Below, piece by piece: positions 51,829 through 63,589 of a DNA stretch of 64,000 bases. Origin of the DNA: Diogma glabrata (Eukaryota; Arthropoda; Insecta; Diptera; Cylindrotomidae). Numbering within the stretch: the first letter of the stretch is position 1; every line of letters starts with the position of its first letter. The notes under the pieces were generated by a model. It was given only the letters and a program-made list of their open reading frames with translations, did no database searches and was not told where the DNA came from. Location of the stretch: NCBI GenBank assembly GCA_963693315.1, contig OY856186.1, positions 128,881,143 to 128,945,142 on the forward strand, written 5' to 3'. The position numbers and the translations under genes were made by a program.

Positions 51829-53835
51829 TATTGATTTATTGATTTATTTCATCAGCAATACATTGTATCATAGATTACATATTTTGAACTTTGACTTAAA
51901 ACACTAAAAAGTAAAAATACTAAATTTTGAGCTAGTACAAACAAATAAGAGATCAAAAAATTAAAATGAAAATAAAAATAAGAATTGCTAGAATAAAATT
52001 ATTAACTATTATTCAAAAACGTGACGACAACAAAATAAAAAAAAAAAAAAATTAAACCTAAACAGAAACAAAACGAGGCAAAGTTATCCTAGAAATACAA
52101 TTGATAATACATTTAGAACAGTTTAATACAAATTCAAGATAGATATATGTATATATAATTAAGAGTTTAAAAAAAAAAAAATTAGTTTAAATTGAATGTT
52201 CATAACTTTAGTCTGATTCTGTTCTTAAACACCTTTCTGGATATGTTAAAGTCGAAGACATCCGAAAAATAGTTGAAATGCCTTGAAGCGGTGAGCAATG
52301 GATCACTTGTTCCGTAGTTTGTTCTGCGGTAAGGTAGCTTTAAAAAGCTTGATATTGTTCGTAGCTGTCGTATGGGAGCATATATATTTATTTTCTGTAA
52401 TAATAACGGGCAGTCAATTTTATTAATCAGAATGTCATAGACAAAGATTGCGGAAGAGATTTGTCGTCTGTTCTCGAGCGTTTCCAGATTTAAAAGTTGG
52501 CACCGCCCTTTATATTGTGGTAGTACATACGCGGGCAAGTTAGTATCCCTAGGAAGACGACGAAGCGCGTAACGAATAAACTTTTTTTGAACGCTTTCTA
52601 ATCTATTTGAATGAATGTTATAAAAAGGAGACCATATTATTGACGCATATTCTAATATGGATCTAACAAAACAGCAGTATAAATTGCGAACAGTGTAAGG
52701 GTGAAATCGGATGAATTTCTAATTATAAAACCTAACATACTATTTGCCCTGAGAATAATTTTATTTATGTGATCATCAAAAGTTAGATTAAATTTGAAGT
52801 AGACTCCGAGGTCTTGGACAGAAAATACGCGCTGTATTAAAATATTATTTAAGCAGTAATTGTTATAGGTAACTGATCTAGTTCGGTGAAAGGTTATGGT
52901 TTTACATTTAGACACGTTCAAAAGCAGTTAATTATCGTTACACCAGGAACAAAATCGATTTAATTCCTCTTGCATTATTTTTGCGTCTGTTTCGTTGCGT
53001 ATCACTTTGAAGATTTTAATATCGTCAGCATAAATAAGAACTTTGCATTGAGTAAAGCAAGATATAACATCATTTATGAATAAAATAAACAATAACGGAC
53101 CCAAATGGCTGCCTTGAGGTACGCCAGAGGTGACCAGAAATTCAAAAGATTTTGTGGCGCCTATTTTTACAAACTGTTTTCGTTGGTTAAGATATGACGC
53201 TATCCAACGGATTGGTATTTCAGCACATTCAAAGTTATTTAGTTTGTTAAACAAAATTAAGTGAATTATTTTGTCGAAAGCTTTCCTGAAATCCGTATAA
53301 ATTACGTCAATATGCAATCCACGTTCTAAAGCTTGAGATACTTCTGTAGTCAAAATACTTAAGTTACTTGTTGTCGACCTGCCCGGATAGAACCCCTGTT
53401 GGGAAGGGGTGATGAGTTTCTTTGTATGAAAAAATATATAATTTTTTACGATGCTTTCAAATAGCTTAGGAATAGTTGACAATTTAGCAATACCACGATA
53501 GTTCACGACGTTATTTTTGCATCCAGATTTTTTGAAAATTGGAGTAATATAGGATTGCTTCCAGGACGATGGAAAAATTTCAGAAGACAGGCTCCTACTA
53601 AATATTTTTAACAATGGACCTATCAGAGAGGTGGAGCACTGTTTTAAAAATATTGGCGGAATGTTGTCTGGTCCGGCACTCTTACTTATATCCAGTCCGT
53701 TTATCGCCGATTGAATGTCTAATTCCGTTATTTGAAAGCCCTTAAAGTGAAGGTTGGTGACTATAGATTCTGATGGTTCATAAGGATTTAGCATGGATGG
53801 TGTTGAGTTGTAAACGCTTTTGAAAAAGTTTCCGG
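51829..53835 (-). mobile_element. 5'-truncated non-LTR retrotransposon
   Basis: Minus strand: RT-coding remnant 53794-52200, A-rich 3' UTR (52199-51856), and a tail of AAATAAATCAATAAATCAAT type ending at about 51829. The endonuclease and ORF1 are absent. The 5' edge meets a tandem repeat at about 53830. Confidence 0.78.
52200..53794 (-). pseudogene. Non-LTR RT with a stop codon and frameshifts
   Basis: Frame 53794-52928 carries SAGPDNIPPIFLKQC, YRGIAKLSTIPKLFE, motif A YTDFRKAFDKIIH, GVPQGSHLGPLLF and IYADDIKIF, so the RT core is complete. An in-frame TAA follows CSWCNDN; the next frame (52921-52652) resumes with LNVSKCKTITFHRT and QDLGVYFKFNLTFDDH. A frameshift leads to 52538-52200, the C-terminal region ending FDFNISRKVFKNRIRLKL. 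Related to, but distinct from, the 23-27 kb element. Dead by several lesions; function was reverse transcription. Confidence 0.87.
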
Positions 53836-54613
53836 TACAGTTATCCTTCCGGTACAGTTATCGAACACATCGTCCTTTCGGCTCTTCCCATTGAGTAAAC
53901 CTATTTTTAGAAAAAAAAAATTTTGAAATCCGTCCAGCGTTTTTCTAGATTTCGTCGGTTGTGACGGTCGGACGGACGGACGGACGGCCGACAGACAGAC
54001 ACAAATTTTTTTTTTTTGCTTTTTTAGAATCAGTAGGTCCTAAAATGTCGAGAAATGCCAAAAAAAAGTGGGGGTAAGAATTTCACTTTGAGCTCATGAA
54101 TGTAATACTTAGGTCTTTCAGACCGAAGTAATTTCTTTTGACGCACTTGACAACATTTTTTTGACAAACTTATAATGCAATAATCTAGATTTTGGTCTCA
54201 CATACCAATCCCGACCATCAAGATTTCTCCAAATTCAATGTTTCTACACGTAATCACTTAAAATGAACGTTTTTTAACCAAAAAATATGCAAATTTCCTT
54301 GTTTTGACACACTTGACGATTTTTTTGACACACTTCCGGTACAGTTATCAAATACATCGTCCTTTCGGCTCTTCCCATTGAGTAAACCTATTTTTAGAAA
54401 AAAAAAATTTGAAATCCGTCCAGCGGTTTTCTAGATTTCGTCGGTTGTGACGGACGGCCGGACGGACGGCCGACAGACAGACACACATTTTTTTTTTTTG
54501 CTTTTTTAGAATCAGTAAATCCTAAAACGTCGAGAAATGCCAAAAAAGTGGGGGTAAGAATTTTACTTTGAGCTCATGAATGTAATACTTAGGTCTTTCA
54601 GACCGAAGTAATA
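53830..54613 (+). repeat. Tandem repeat, 487-bp unit, ~1.6 copies
   Basis: CTTCCGGTACAGTTATC starts at 53846 and 54333; a stub also begins at 53830. Each copy has ATCGTCCTTTCGGCTCTTCC, GAAATCCGTCCAGCG, a GGACGGAC plus ACAGACAGACAC microsatellite, GCCAAAAAAGTGGGGGTAAG and an AGGTCTTTCAGACCGAAG hairpin end. The segment 54140-54170 (TTTTTTTGACAAACTTATAA) has an inverted relative at about 60450-60485. Confidence 0.85.
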
Positions 54614-55629
54614 GCACTTTAGCTCCTAATTAAATAATATACCTTTTTACATCGAAATAACAAAATAATATCAATTAAAAAGAAACAATTTTTGTTTTGT
54701 TATCTTATAAATTAAACGAGCAATAATTGTATATTTGTAAATATTTTCTCGAAAACGGCACTATAATTTTTTCTGAAAATAGGCATACTACCATTTTCTA
54801 GTGTGAAAAAACGATCTAGATAGGTCACGACTTTGGGAAAAGTCGTTTAGGGCCTTAATTAAGAAAAAACATTTTTCATATGAATGACGTCACAAATACT
54901 TGGAATAATTATAATAAATTTTGTTGAAGATGAGTGTCTGTGCTAAATATTTTAAAAAGCACACTACAATTTAATTTTTCTACTTCAAGCTACGAAAATG
55001 TCATTTTAATATATAGTAAAACCTATGTGAAAGGGAAACTTTTTCTAAGTAGTGACTGAAAATGTTTTCAGTCACTAAGATTGAAAGTAAATAAGTTTCG
55101 GTGGTCGCCTACAGGTGGTGGTTATTTAAAGAATTGAATATTTGAGATTGAATTTCAATTACTGTTTCTGTTGTTGTTTCGGTTGCTGTGTTTATTTCTG
55201 TCAATAGCACAGTATTTGGAAGGGATTAAATATTTTGAATATTTTGTTCGAATTGAATCGAAACTAATCATCATATCAATTGTGTATAATTAAATAATTG
55301 AACTAATAATGAGTGTTTTTTTTTCTATATCGGAGAAATCGGAGCGATAAAATAAAATTTATATCAGATATATCGTATAATTTTTTCCTCCTATAATTAA
55401 CTGTCAGATATAAAATATATTCTCTGAATTCTTTCCACCAAAAAAAAAATTAAAAAAATTTACAAATATATAAATAAATTTTATTAAAAAATTTATTTTT
55501 ATTTGTTTTTAATTGAAACTTTACCTACAATTTTTTAAATTTATACTTTAAACGGTGACTTCCAGTCGGTAAAAAAAATATCTGTAATATCTGTAAAAGT
55601 TTTTAGAGAAAATATATTAACTATTTTCA
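54614..55629. other. AT-rich intergenic DNA
   Basis: About 1 kb with no supported gene; GTGACTGAAAATGTTTTCAGTCAC (55050-55073) is a perfect dyad with 12-bp arms. Confidence 0.55.
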
Positions 55630-55722
55630 TTTTTTTTTTTTTTTTTATTGGAGGGCCTTGAGACTTACAGTTCAAGTAGCACTGCGACCTGAAGGTCTAT
55701 TGTGCTTACCCTGATTTTGTTA

Positions 55723-58700
55723 CTAGTCAGTCGTCGTCTGTGCCGTTACTGGTTGTATTCTGTCATCCAAGTTGAGACTTTTAATAAAATTAATTAGCTC
55801 AATTGGAGTGACGTTTTGTGGTAATGGAAGTGTTAGTCTTCTATGACCAAGTTGGTTGTATCTGTGCCCAGAGAGTTCAGGACAGCTGCAGATGACGTGT
55901 TCCATCGTTTCCGCATCCGAGTAGCAGAATCTGCACCTGTCGGAAACAACAAGGCCTATTTTGTTAAGATGGTGGTTTAAAGGACCATGTCCAGTGACGC
56001 ACCACGTTAAAATTCTTAGAGACTCTCTGTTTAAGTCGATTGTTTTTAAGGGTGAAACAGGGAGGTTACCTAGAAACTTCTTGGAGTGTACTAGTCCCTC
56101 TCTGCTTTTCCATAATTTAGCATTTTGTTCTTGTTCCATTGTTTGGATTGTGCTTTTGAGCGAACTCTTGGCCATTCCAAAGCATGGTTCCGGTCCAACA
56201 AATTTTTTATTGGCACCTTGCTTTGCTAAAGCGTCAGCGATAGCATTTCCTTGTATTCCTGTGTGGCTAGGTGCCCACACAAGTGTTACTGTGTTATTGC
56301 ACGAGATTTTTAATAGATTTTGGTAGCATTCCCATACCAGTTTTGAATCAAAGCGCGTAGATGTTAGTGCCAAGAGTGCTGCTTGGCTGTCAGAGATAAT
56401 ATATATTTCAATATTTTGGTATTTTCTTTCAGCGCATAGCAAAGCGCAACTGCTAATGGCAAAAATTTCGGCTTGAAATATGGTTGTTGTGGTGCCTAAA
56501 GCAACCATTTGTTTTGTTCTAGGACCAAACACTCCTGCTCCCGTGCCCATGTTGGTTCGAGAACCATCTGTGTACCAGATGCTGGCGTTATGTGGCAGTG
56601 ACCGTATATAGTTTTTAATAAGATCTCTGGCCAATATCTTGACATCAAAGTGCCTATCTAAACCTATTGTTTTTGGCATACAATCCGAAATATGGTATGT
56701 ATGCAGTTCAGCTTGTAATTCAGAAAGGATTTTAAGGTGTCCAGTTAGATTACCCGGCTTAAACCCTTCTGTGAGCTGCAGTCTATGAACGCTCAACACC
56801 GCTACAGATTTAACATGTAGGTGCAATGGAGAAAGCTTTAGAAGAATCTCCATTGCTGATGTTGGCGTGGTTTTGAAAGCACCTGTGGCACTAAGACACA
56901 CAAGCCTTTGTATTTTTGTAAACATATTTTGAGCAGTTATTTGGCACGTTTTAGGCCACCAAACTAAAGCTGCATATGTTAGAATTGGTTTTATAATACT
57001 TTGGTGCAACCAAAGTATCATTTTTGGGCTAAGACCCCATGTTTTCCCAAACAGGTTTCTGCATGTGAAGAAAACTTTGTTTGCCTTATCAGAGATATAT
57101 TTCAGGTGTGGGTTTCAAGTTAGTTTGCTATCCAGGATCACACCTAAATATCTAACCTCTTTTGATGTTTGTATTGGATCGCCGTTTAGAACAGGAGAAA
57201 CGAAATTGAAGTTTCTCCTGTTTGTGAAAACGACAATGCTTGTTTTTTGTGGGTTGATCGACAGTCCTAATCTGTTGCACCACTTTGATACAATATTAAG
57301 AGCTGTCTGGGTTCGACCAGCGACAATGGAGTCATGTTTCCCTCTAACCATGACTGCCAAGTCGTCGGCATAGCCTACAGTGTTGAAGCCGGAATCATTT
57401 AGCTTAGTGAGGAGATCATCAGCCACCATTAGCCAAAGCAGCGGAGAGAGCACGCCCCCTTGCGGGCAGCCTCTAGATGCAGTAACAGTCACTGAATAAT
57501 CACCTAGTGTAGCCGTTATCTTCCGACTCTGTAGCATCTTGATAATCCACGCAATGATAAGCGGGTTTATATTTTTCTTTGTGGCCATTTCAATGATAGC
57601 ATTGAAGTGGACATTGTCAAAGGCTCCTTGTATGTCCATAAATGTACATACAAGTGCCTCCTTATAGTTTAGGGTGCTCTCAACTTCTTTCACCATTTTG
57701 TGCAACGCCGTTTCAGTAGATTTCCCAGTCTGATAGGCGTGCTGGCTAGAGTTGAGAGGGTTTTGTTTCAGACATACATGACGGATGTGATAATCCAACA
57801 TCTTTTCCATTGTTTTTAATAGAAAAGATGTAAGACTTATGGGTCTGTATGATTTGGCTTCATCTGGTTTTTTTCCTGGCTTAGGTATAAAAACAACTCT
57901 GGTTTCTCGCCATATCTGAGGAATGTAAGCAAGGCGAAAGCTTGCTTTGAACAAACGCATGAGGTATGGAAGAATGATTGTTAGACCCTTTTGCAGAAAT
58001 ACCGGAAAAATTCCATCACCTCCTGGAGATTTATACGGACCGAAGGACTCTATAGCCCATCTCGCTTTGTTGGGGGTGAAAATTGTATTGGTTAAATGAT
58101 CTGCATTACTTTTAGTTGCAGGATCTAGAAGACGTACGTCTTCGTTGGCATTATCTTCCGTACTCCATTTTATTGAGCCCGGAAAGTGGGTTTGAAGTAA
58201 AGTATCTAGTGTCTCAATACAGCTGGTGGTATACGTACCACTTGGTTTGCAGATTGAGCCTAGAGGGTTTGTGTGATCAGACGACATCAATTTTTGGAGT
58301 CGAGCTGCAGCAGGCAGATTATCTATCGTATTGCAGAGATCTTTCCAGCTATTTCTTTTTGATTGTCTGAGTTCTTTATTATAGTTGGTTAGAGCTACTC
58401 GGTACTCTGTCCAATTATTTGTTGTTTTTGCTCTGTTAAAGAGCTTGCGAACTTTATTCCTTTTCCTCTCCAAGTTACCATTCCACCAAGGTACATCTCT
58501 GCATCTTTTGGATTGAGTTATTGGAGTATTAAGGTTGTATGCTTCAGTGATAATTTCTTGTAAATTATTTGCTGCAGAGTCAAGCTCAAATGTAGAGTTG
58601 ATACTGCTGCAACTATTTACATTATCATGAAGATATGTTGTGTAAAGTTCCCAGTTGGTTTTTCTTGGGTTTCTAAAGTACTGGATGCTCTTCGGGTAGT

Positions 58701-59715
58701 GTTCTATGTTGAAACATATATAAGCATGATCAGACATAGAAGCTTCCTTCGAAACATGCCAGTTCTTAATATGGTTAGTAGCGTTTATGTTAGTTAAAGT
58801 AAGGTCAAGGACCTCGCCTCTGATTGCGTTTCTAAAGGTAGGCTCACTACCTTTGTTTGCAATAAACATATTGTTTGTATACAAAAATTGAAGCAAACGC
58901 TCGCCTTTTGTGTTAATGTTGCTACTTCCCCACACGGTGTGATGAGCGTTAGCGTCACACGCTATTATGAGGTTATAGTGGTTATTGTTGCAATACTTGA
59001 TGAGTTTCTCTACCACTTCTGGTGGTGTCTCGTCCTCATCCCCCGGGAAGTATGCAGAAGCTAAAATGAATTTACGAAATCCACCTTGAGGAAGATGAAT
59101 TTCTATCTGGACCATTGTAAGATCTCTACAGATAAATTCATTCAACGGAAATATTTTCAGATGTTTGTTGAAGAGAATCGCGGTTCGCGGTCTTTCCACA
59201 TCTGAGAAATAGATCAGTTTTGTATTTTTGTTTGACGATAGACCTTTTATTCTTTTGCTGTCTGCCCACGGCTCCTGTATAAATGCAAGATCGTGAGCAT
59301 CCTGTTCAATTAACCGGTTCAAATTAACTGAGGCCATTTCTGATCTGTGCAGATTAATCTGAACGCAACTTAATTTAGGTACTAGAGATTTTTGTCTATA
59401 TCGTACAGGTCTTCTGTCTGACTTAGAGTAAGCTGGTGAATCAGACATTACCATAGAGTCAGACATGGTGTGTGTACTATCCGAATTAGGATAAGCTGAT
59501 AAATCAGGCATGATCCTAGAGTCAGACATGGCATGTGAGCTGTCTGGTTTAGAATAAGCTGATAAATCAGGCATGATCCTAGAGTAGGACATGGTGCACA
59601 GTTTTGTTGTTGTTTTATGTGATGCGTTTGGAGAAGCATCGCTCTCATCTAAAACTTTATAGTTTTCCATACAATATTTATGGAGAAAGTAGGGAGGTAC
59701 ATTGGTCAGCCACAA
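55723..59715 (-). pseudogene. LOA-like ORF2 (endonuclease-RT-RNase H) broken by one TGA
   Basis: About 1,330 codons in one frame with a single in-frame TGA at 57117-57115 (codon 867), just after YLGVILDSKLT, where the family usually has Trp (TGG). Domains: repeats at 42-104; endonuclease about 115-350 with INLHRSEMA, FIQEPWAD, CDANAHHTVWG and SDHAYI; RT about 540-860 with YRPISLTSF, motif A FMDIQGAFDNVH (Asp694), GCPQGGVLSPLLW and YADD (782-785). After the stop comes RNase H with WYTDGS, FQAEIF, SDSQAALLAL and HTGIQGNAIAD, then a C-terminal CRFC...EHVICSCP knuckle. All catalytic residues I can see are present. The copy is therefore very young or the stop is read through (less likely). Confidence 0.9.
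59404..59592 (-). repeat. Three 63-bp coding repeats in the LOA ORF2 N-terminus
   Basis: Three consecutive 21-residue units of the form MSDSRIMPDLSAYSKPDSSH, the third more divergent, lie ahead of the endonuclease domain. The segment is Ser/Asp/Pro-rich, hydrophilic and likely disordered. In-frame expansion kept the ORF open. Confidence 0.85.
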
Positions 59716-59995
59716 CAGAGCCCTGTGCTGTGGTAAGGCTATTGAAACTGGAGGGCGCCCGGTATCCAGAGTTCCGTACTAATAATCAAGCACCCCCTTG
59801 ACCATGCTAAGCTTTCGGCGTACGTGTCTCACCTTAGCTTTGGGTTTTGGACTTGATCTTGGCTTCGATTCTCACCGAGGACCTAACGGCATGGGTGACC
59901 CCACCGTTGTAGCTCCTAAGATCACTGAGTCTACTGAGCCCCATCACTGCGTCAAAGTGCCAAGTCCATTAGATGGGGAACTATTTTCATTATTC

Positions 59996-60252
59996 ATATA
60001 TTGTCAAATTCATCTACTAAAAACTTACAAACCGACATGTCTAAATTTAACTGTGTAAAAAATAAACAAGATTGCATTTTTACCACTGTAAAATAATGAA
60101 TTATATTATTGTGTTCGCCTGTTATTATTCCATCTGTAGGCGAACACAATAATAACATTATTTTACTCTGGTAAAAATGCGATCTTGTTTATTTTTTACA
60201 CAGTCAAATTTAGATATGTCGTTTTGTAAGTTTTTAGTGGATGAATTTGTAA
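59996..60252. repeat. Foldback repeat with ~120-bp arms
   Basis: Left arm (59996-60120) and right arm (60138-60252) are imperfect complements around a 17-base loop. Matching pieces include ACTGTGTAAAAAATAAACAA, GCATTTTTACCA and AATATTATTGTGTTCGCCT-like ends. It would form a long hairpin. It may be a foldback MITE or the product of inverted duplication. Confidence 0.85.
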
Positions 60253-60519
60253 ATATTATCATTTATATTTACAAGCGTAAATATAAATGATAATATTTAA
60301 ATGATAATATTTTTGCGTTCCTGAACTTATTCCATTCGACGCTATCGCATCTCATCACGCAAAAAGAGACGTTTTCACCACTTGTATAAAAATCTACTAT
60401 TGATTGTCGATAGCATAGAATAAATAATTTGTCGGTATAAATATGCAATCAATGCATTATAAGTTTGTCACAAAAATATTTTCAAGTGTGTCATCAGAAT
60501 GAATAATGGAATTTCGAAT
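60253..60519. other. Spacer left of TIR element copy 2
   Basis: Short direct repeats AAATGATAATATTT at 60280-60312. The segment 60450-60485 resembles the complement of part of the 54-kb tandem repeat. No gene. Confidence 0.5.
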
Positions 60520-60522
60520 AAT

Positions 60523-63500
60523 GGGCCATATGTATAAAACCTAGTAACTAGGTTTTTTAAGTGTTTACTAGTTTTCGTATGCATAAAAAAGTATTCTAAA
60601 CTTTACTTTACTAGCTTGCTAAAAAAAAAACATCGAATTGTTTTGTTTTTGAGTGTTTGCTATGTTTGGTATGCATAAAAACCAAAGTTTGCTGGATTTA
60701 TGCTAGTATATACTATAATCAAACCTAGTGTCTTATTTACCACACTAAAACTATTACTAGGTTGTTAATTTATAGGTTTTTCTTTTGGAGATGTGATATG
60801 AATTCGAAAAGAAGACAAATGTATTGAATTTATTGTTTTTTTTATTCTGATTTGGAAGATGAAATATGTTTTCGTGCATGTAAAGTTTACAAATTGCGTA
60901 AACCGGGTGAAGGAACAGTAAATTTTAGATACCTTTAGAAATAGTAAACTTTTAAGACATACTAATTTACTCTTCTTGAAACAACTGAAGCAGAATCGAC
61001 CCAATCTTCAGAGTAAAGTAATTAATATTGACAACCCGGAATCAATGAGATGCAATACCTATAACGAATGGTGTCACTTACAGACTTGTTGTTCGTTCAT
61101 AATGCTTCTTACTTCTGGTTCAATGAACTTTGCACGTTTTTTTTCCAAATTTTATGTGCTTATACACTTTGGCTTTTAAATAATCGTTCAAGTGTCGGCG
61201 GAATGCGGCACGTGCAAAATGATTAGCAAATGAGACGGATCAAGGTTTAACGCGACCCATGCCAATAAGAAGTGATTTACGTAAAAATTTTAAGTCAAAA
61301 TTGTCACATACAAAATTTGCTTACAAGCTGATATTTCTGAGCAAAAAAATGATAAAGTTCTAAAATTGCGTGAAAACTGTGTTTTTTTGCCTACAGTGCC
61401 CTCTAGCCCTCACATTCACATCGATACTACTTCCATTACGCGGTAAGAATTAATTGAAAGTGTATATTTTGAAATAAATTTAAAAAAATCGGAAAATCGA
61501 TTTTAAATTTTTTAAAAATTAAAACTAAGGGAGAAAGCAGCTACTCTTAAAATTTTTAACAAATATTTTTGTCATGTGAAAATCGTGAATATTTCTAACG
61601 CATTGATATTTACTACGAATTTAAATTTAAATTTACTACGAATAAAAAGATATACGTATTCGAGGATTACTCGATATATACGTGTTCGAGGATTATTTTT
61701 TTGGAAAATATAGCGGTTCCAAATATCGAGAATTTCGTGTTTTTTGGCTAGTCGAGTTATTTTTAAATATTCATAAATTCGGTTCTATTAAAGATAAAAA
61801 CTTCTATAGTTTGTTGTATGTTAAAGTTAAAAGATTTATCAGAGCTTTGCAGTTTTCAATGATTGTACAACACCGAAGTTTTATACCAGAATTTGATTAT
61901 ATTGCTAAGAGCCTACATAAGCTTCCAAGAAAAGATAAAGCATTTGAATAGACCGAAAAGCAAGACGATGCGCGATTATGGAACTTCAATTAAGATTATG
62001 ATCTGCACCAGTTCTGGTTTATCCTATGCAATCTTAAATTTATATTAAATACTGATACCAGCAAAGATGGTATAGGAGGAGGGGAAAAGAAATCGATGAA
62101 ATTGATGGGAAAGTGAAAGTAATACCTTATTACTCGAAGACACTGTCCAAGCGAGAAAAGGATTGCTGGCTATAGTGCTATGTGTGAAACATTTCCACAA
62201 ACACTTGTAATTCCATTTGAGTAGTGATCATGGAGGAGCATTGACTTGTTTATTACAATTTAAATACCCGGCGGGGTAGGGAGCACGATGGATCAAACGC
62301 TTACAGGCTTATGATTTTGACATTAAACATCGAACAGGAACTGCACATGGAAATGTTAACGAATGCCAGGTAGAATGCAAGCACTGTAACCGGGCCGAAA
62401 GCTAGGAAAACATTATTGACGTGAGGCTTACGTAAGTGAAAAAGGAAAAAAACCTAGACAGTGTCATATTGGTCATAATGGAACAGCCTCTGCAAGTTCT
62501 AAGGGTACAGTTAAAGAATCAATGTTAGTAGTAGTCCCAAAAATAAAAATGCCTCATATTTTTAAAGAAATGTTATGGAGGAACCAGTGGTGGTCATTAA
62601 GAAAACCCTTGACCAAGTACGACGTAGATTTTATTGGTCAGGAGCATGTCAATTGGTAGTGGAATGGTGTCGTGGAATAGCTACTGCAAAAGGACCTAAA
62701 CGAAGAAGTTATGGTAATATGAGGCAGTATAATATGGGAGCGCCATTTGAGAAAATTGCAATGAATGTAGCTGGACCATTTCCGGCTACTGATAGCATCA
62801 ACAAGTATGTGCTAGTCATAATGAATTATTTTAGCATGTGGCCAGAGGTGTGTGTCCAATGCCAATCAGGAATCAAGAACCATAATAACTGAAGCAGCAA
62901 TAAGCAATTAGATTCATATAGATCAAGAAAGGAATTTTGCATCTACAATATTTCAAAAATCTATCAAATGCTTGGAATCAATAAATCCAGAACAACTGCT
63001 TCATATCCCTATAGCTGAGTCAAAGAGTTGATTTTCTACGAAAACCTTCAAAGCTCTTATGACAAATAGTCTATGGCCAATTGTTCTGAAAAGAAATTGG
63101 GCTGCATCTTCATTCTTGCATGTCTGACTAATGAAAGATCAAACATAAAAGGTTTCGAAGTTTTAGAAGAAATTTTTACTTAAATACGGGTTCTGAATAA
63201 AGATTTTTTTTCTTCAATAAAACAACTTATTTCACTTCCATGTGAACAAACACAAAAATGTAAAATAAAATGAATATTTTAATATCGAACTTCTTCTTAT
63301 AATTAGTAACATAAAATTCTACAAATTTACTAAATAAATAGATAAACTGGAAATATATACGAAGATATATAACAAATAAGTTATTTATTTGACAACTCAG
63401 AAAAGTTTGTTATTTAAATTCCTAGTAAACGCCATAGCAACAACCTAATGCGATGTTTTTTAATACTATCCTCCTAGTTTAGTTCATACTCAAACCAATT

Positions 63501-63579
63501 TTTTACTATACTAGCAATTTTGTATTAAACTAGGTAGTAAAGTTTAACTAGTGTTTACTAGTTTTTATACATATCGCCC
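60523..63579. mobile_element. TIR DNA element copy 2, inverted, 3.06 kb
   Basis: Ends GGGCCATATGTATAAAACC and GTTTTTATACATATCGCCC, flanked by AAT on both sides (60520-60522; 63580-63582). The arm 60523-61310 is the reverse complement of 51031-50424 joined to 35857-35641. The arm 63030-63579 is the reverse complement of 34480-33932. It gives the uninterrupted version of the site hit by the LTR element in copy 1. Its middle (61680-63025) is a decayed gypsy fragment. A frame shared by both copies ends in LGCIFILACLTNERS-like sequence; I do not recognise it. Confidence 0.87.
61680..63025 (+). pseudogene. Decayed Ty3/gypsy pol fragment (RT end, RNase H, integrase)
   Basis: Broken plus-strand blocks in the correct order. 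61850-61950 has RSFIPEFDYIAKSLHKLPRK (RT connection region). 62050-62170 has DTSKDGIGG and VIPYYSKTLSKREKD (RNase H start), and 62290-62365 has WIKRLQAYDFDIKHRTGTAH. 62575-62892 is an open 105-codon piece with the end of the integrase zinc domain (VRRRFYWSGACQ) and its catalytic core start. The first catalytic Asp of the core is Asn here (MNVAGPFP) and frames are interrupted many times, so it is inactive. Pieces extend to about 63025. Confidence 0.82.
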
Positions 63580-63589
63580 AATGTTTGTA

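Larger units (their letters stand above)
55630..59960 (-). mobile_element. LOA/R1-group non-LTR retrotransposon with RNase H
   Basis: Minus strand: possible ORF1 remnant or 5' sequence (59960-59716), ORF2 (59715-55723) and a short 3' UTR. The poly-A tail appears as T17-18 at 55630-55647 on the plus strand, preceded by an AATAAA-type end. The endonuclease-RT-RNase H order and the GCPQGGVLSP and GYADDLAV motifs suit the LOA (Bilbo/JAM1-like) clade. The 5' edge is uncertain, near 59960. Confidence 0.85.
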
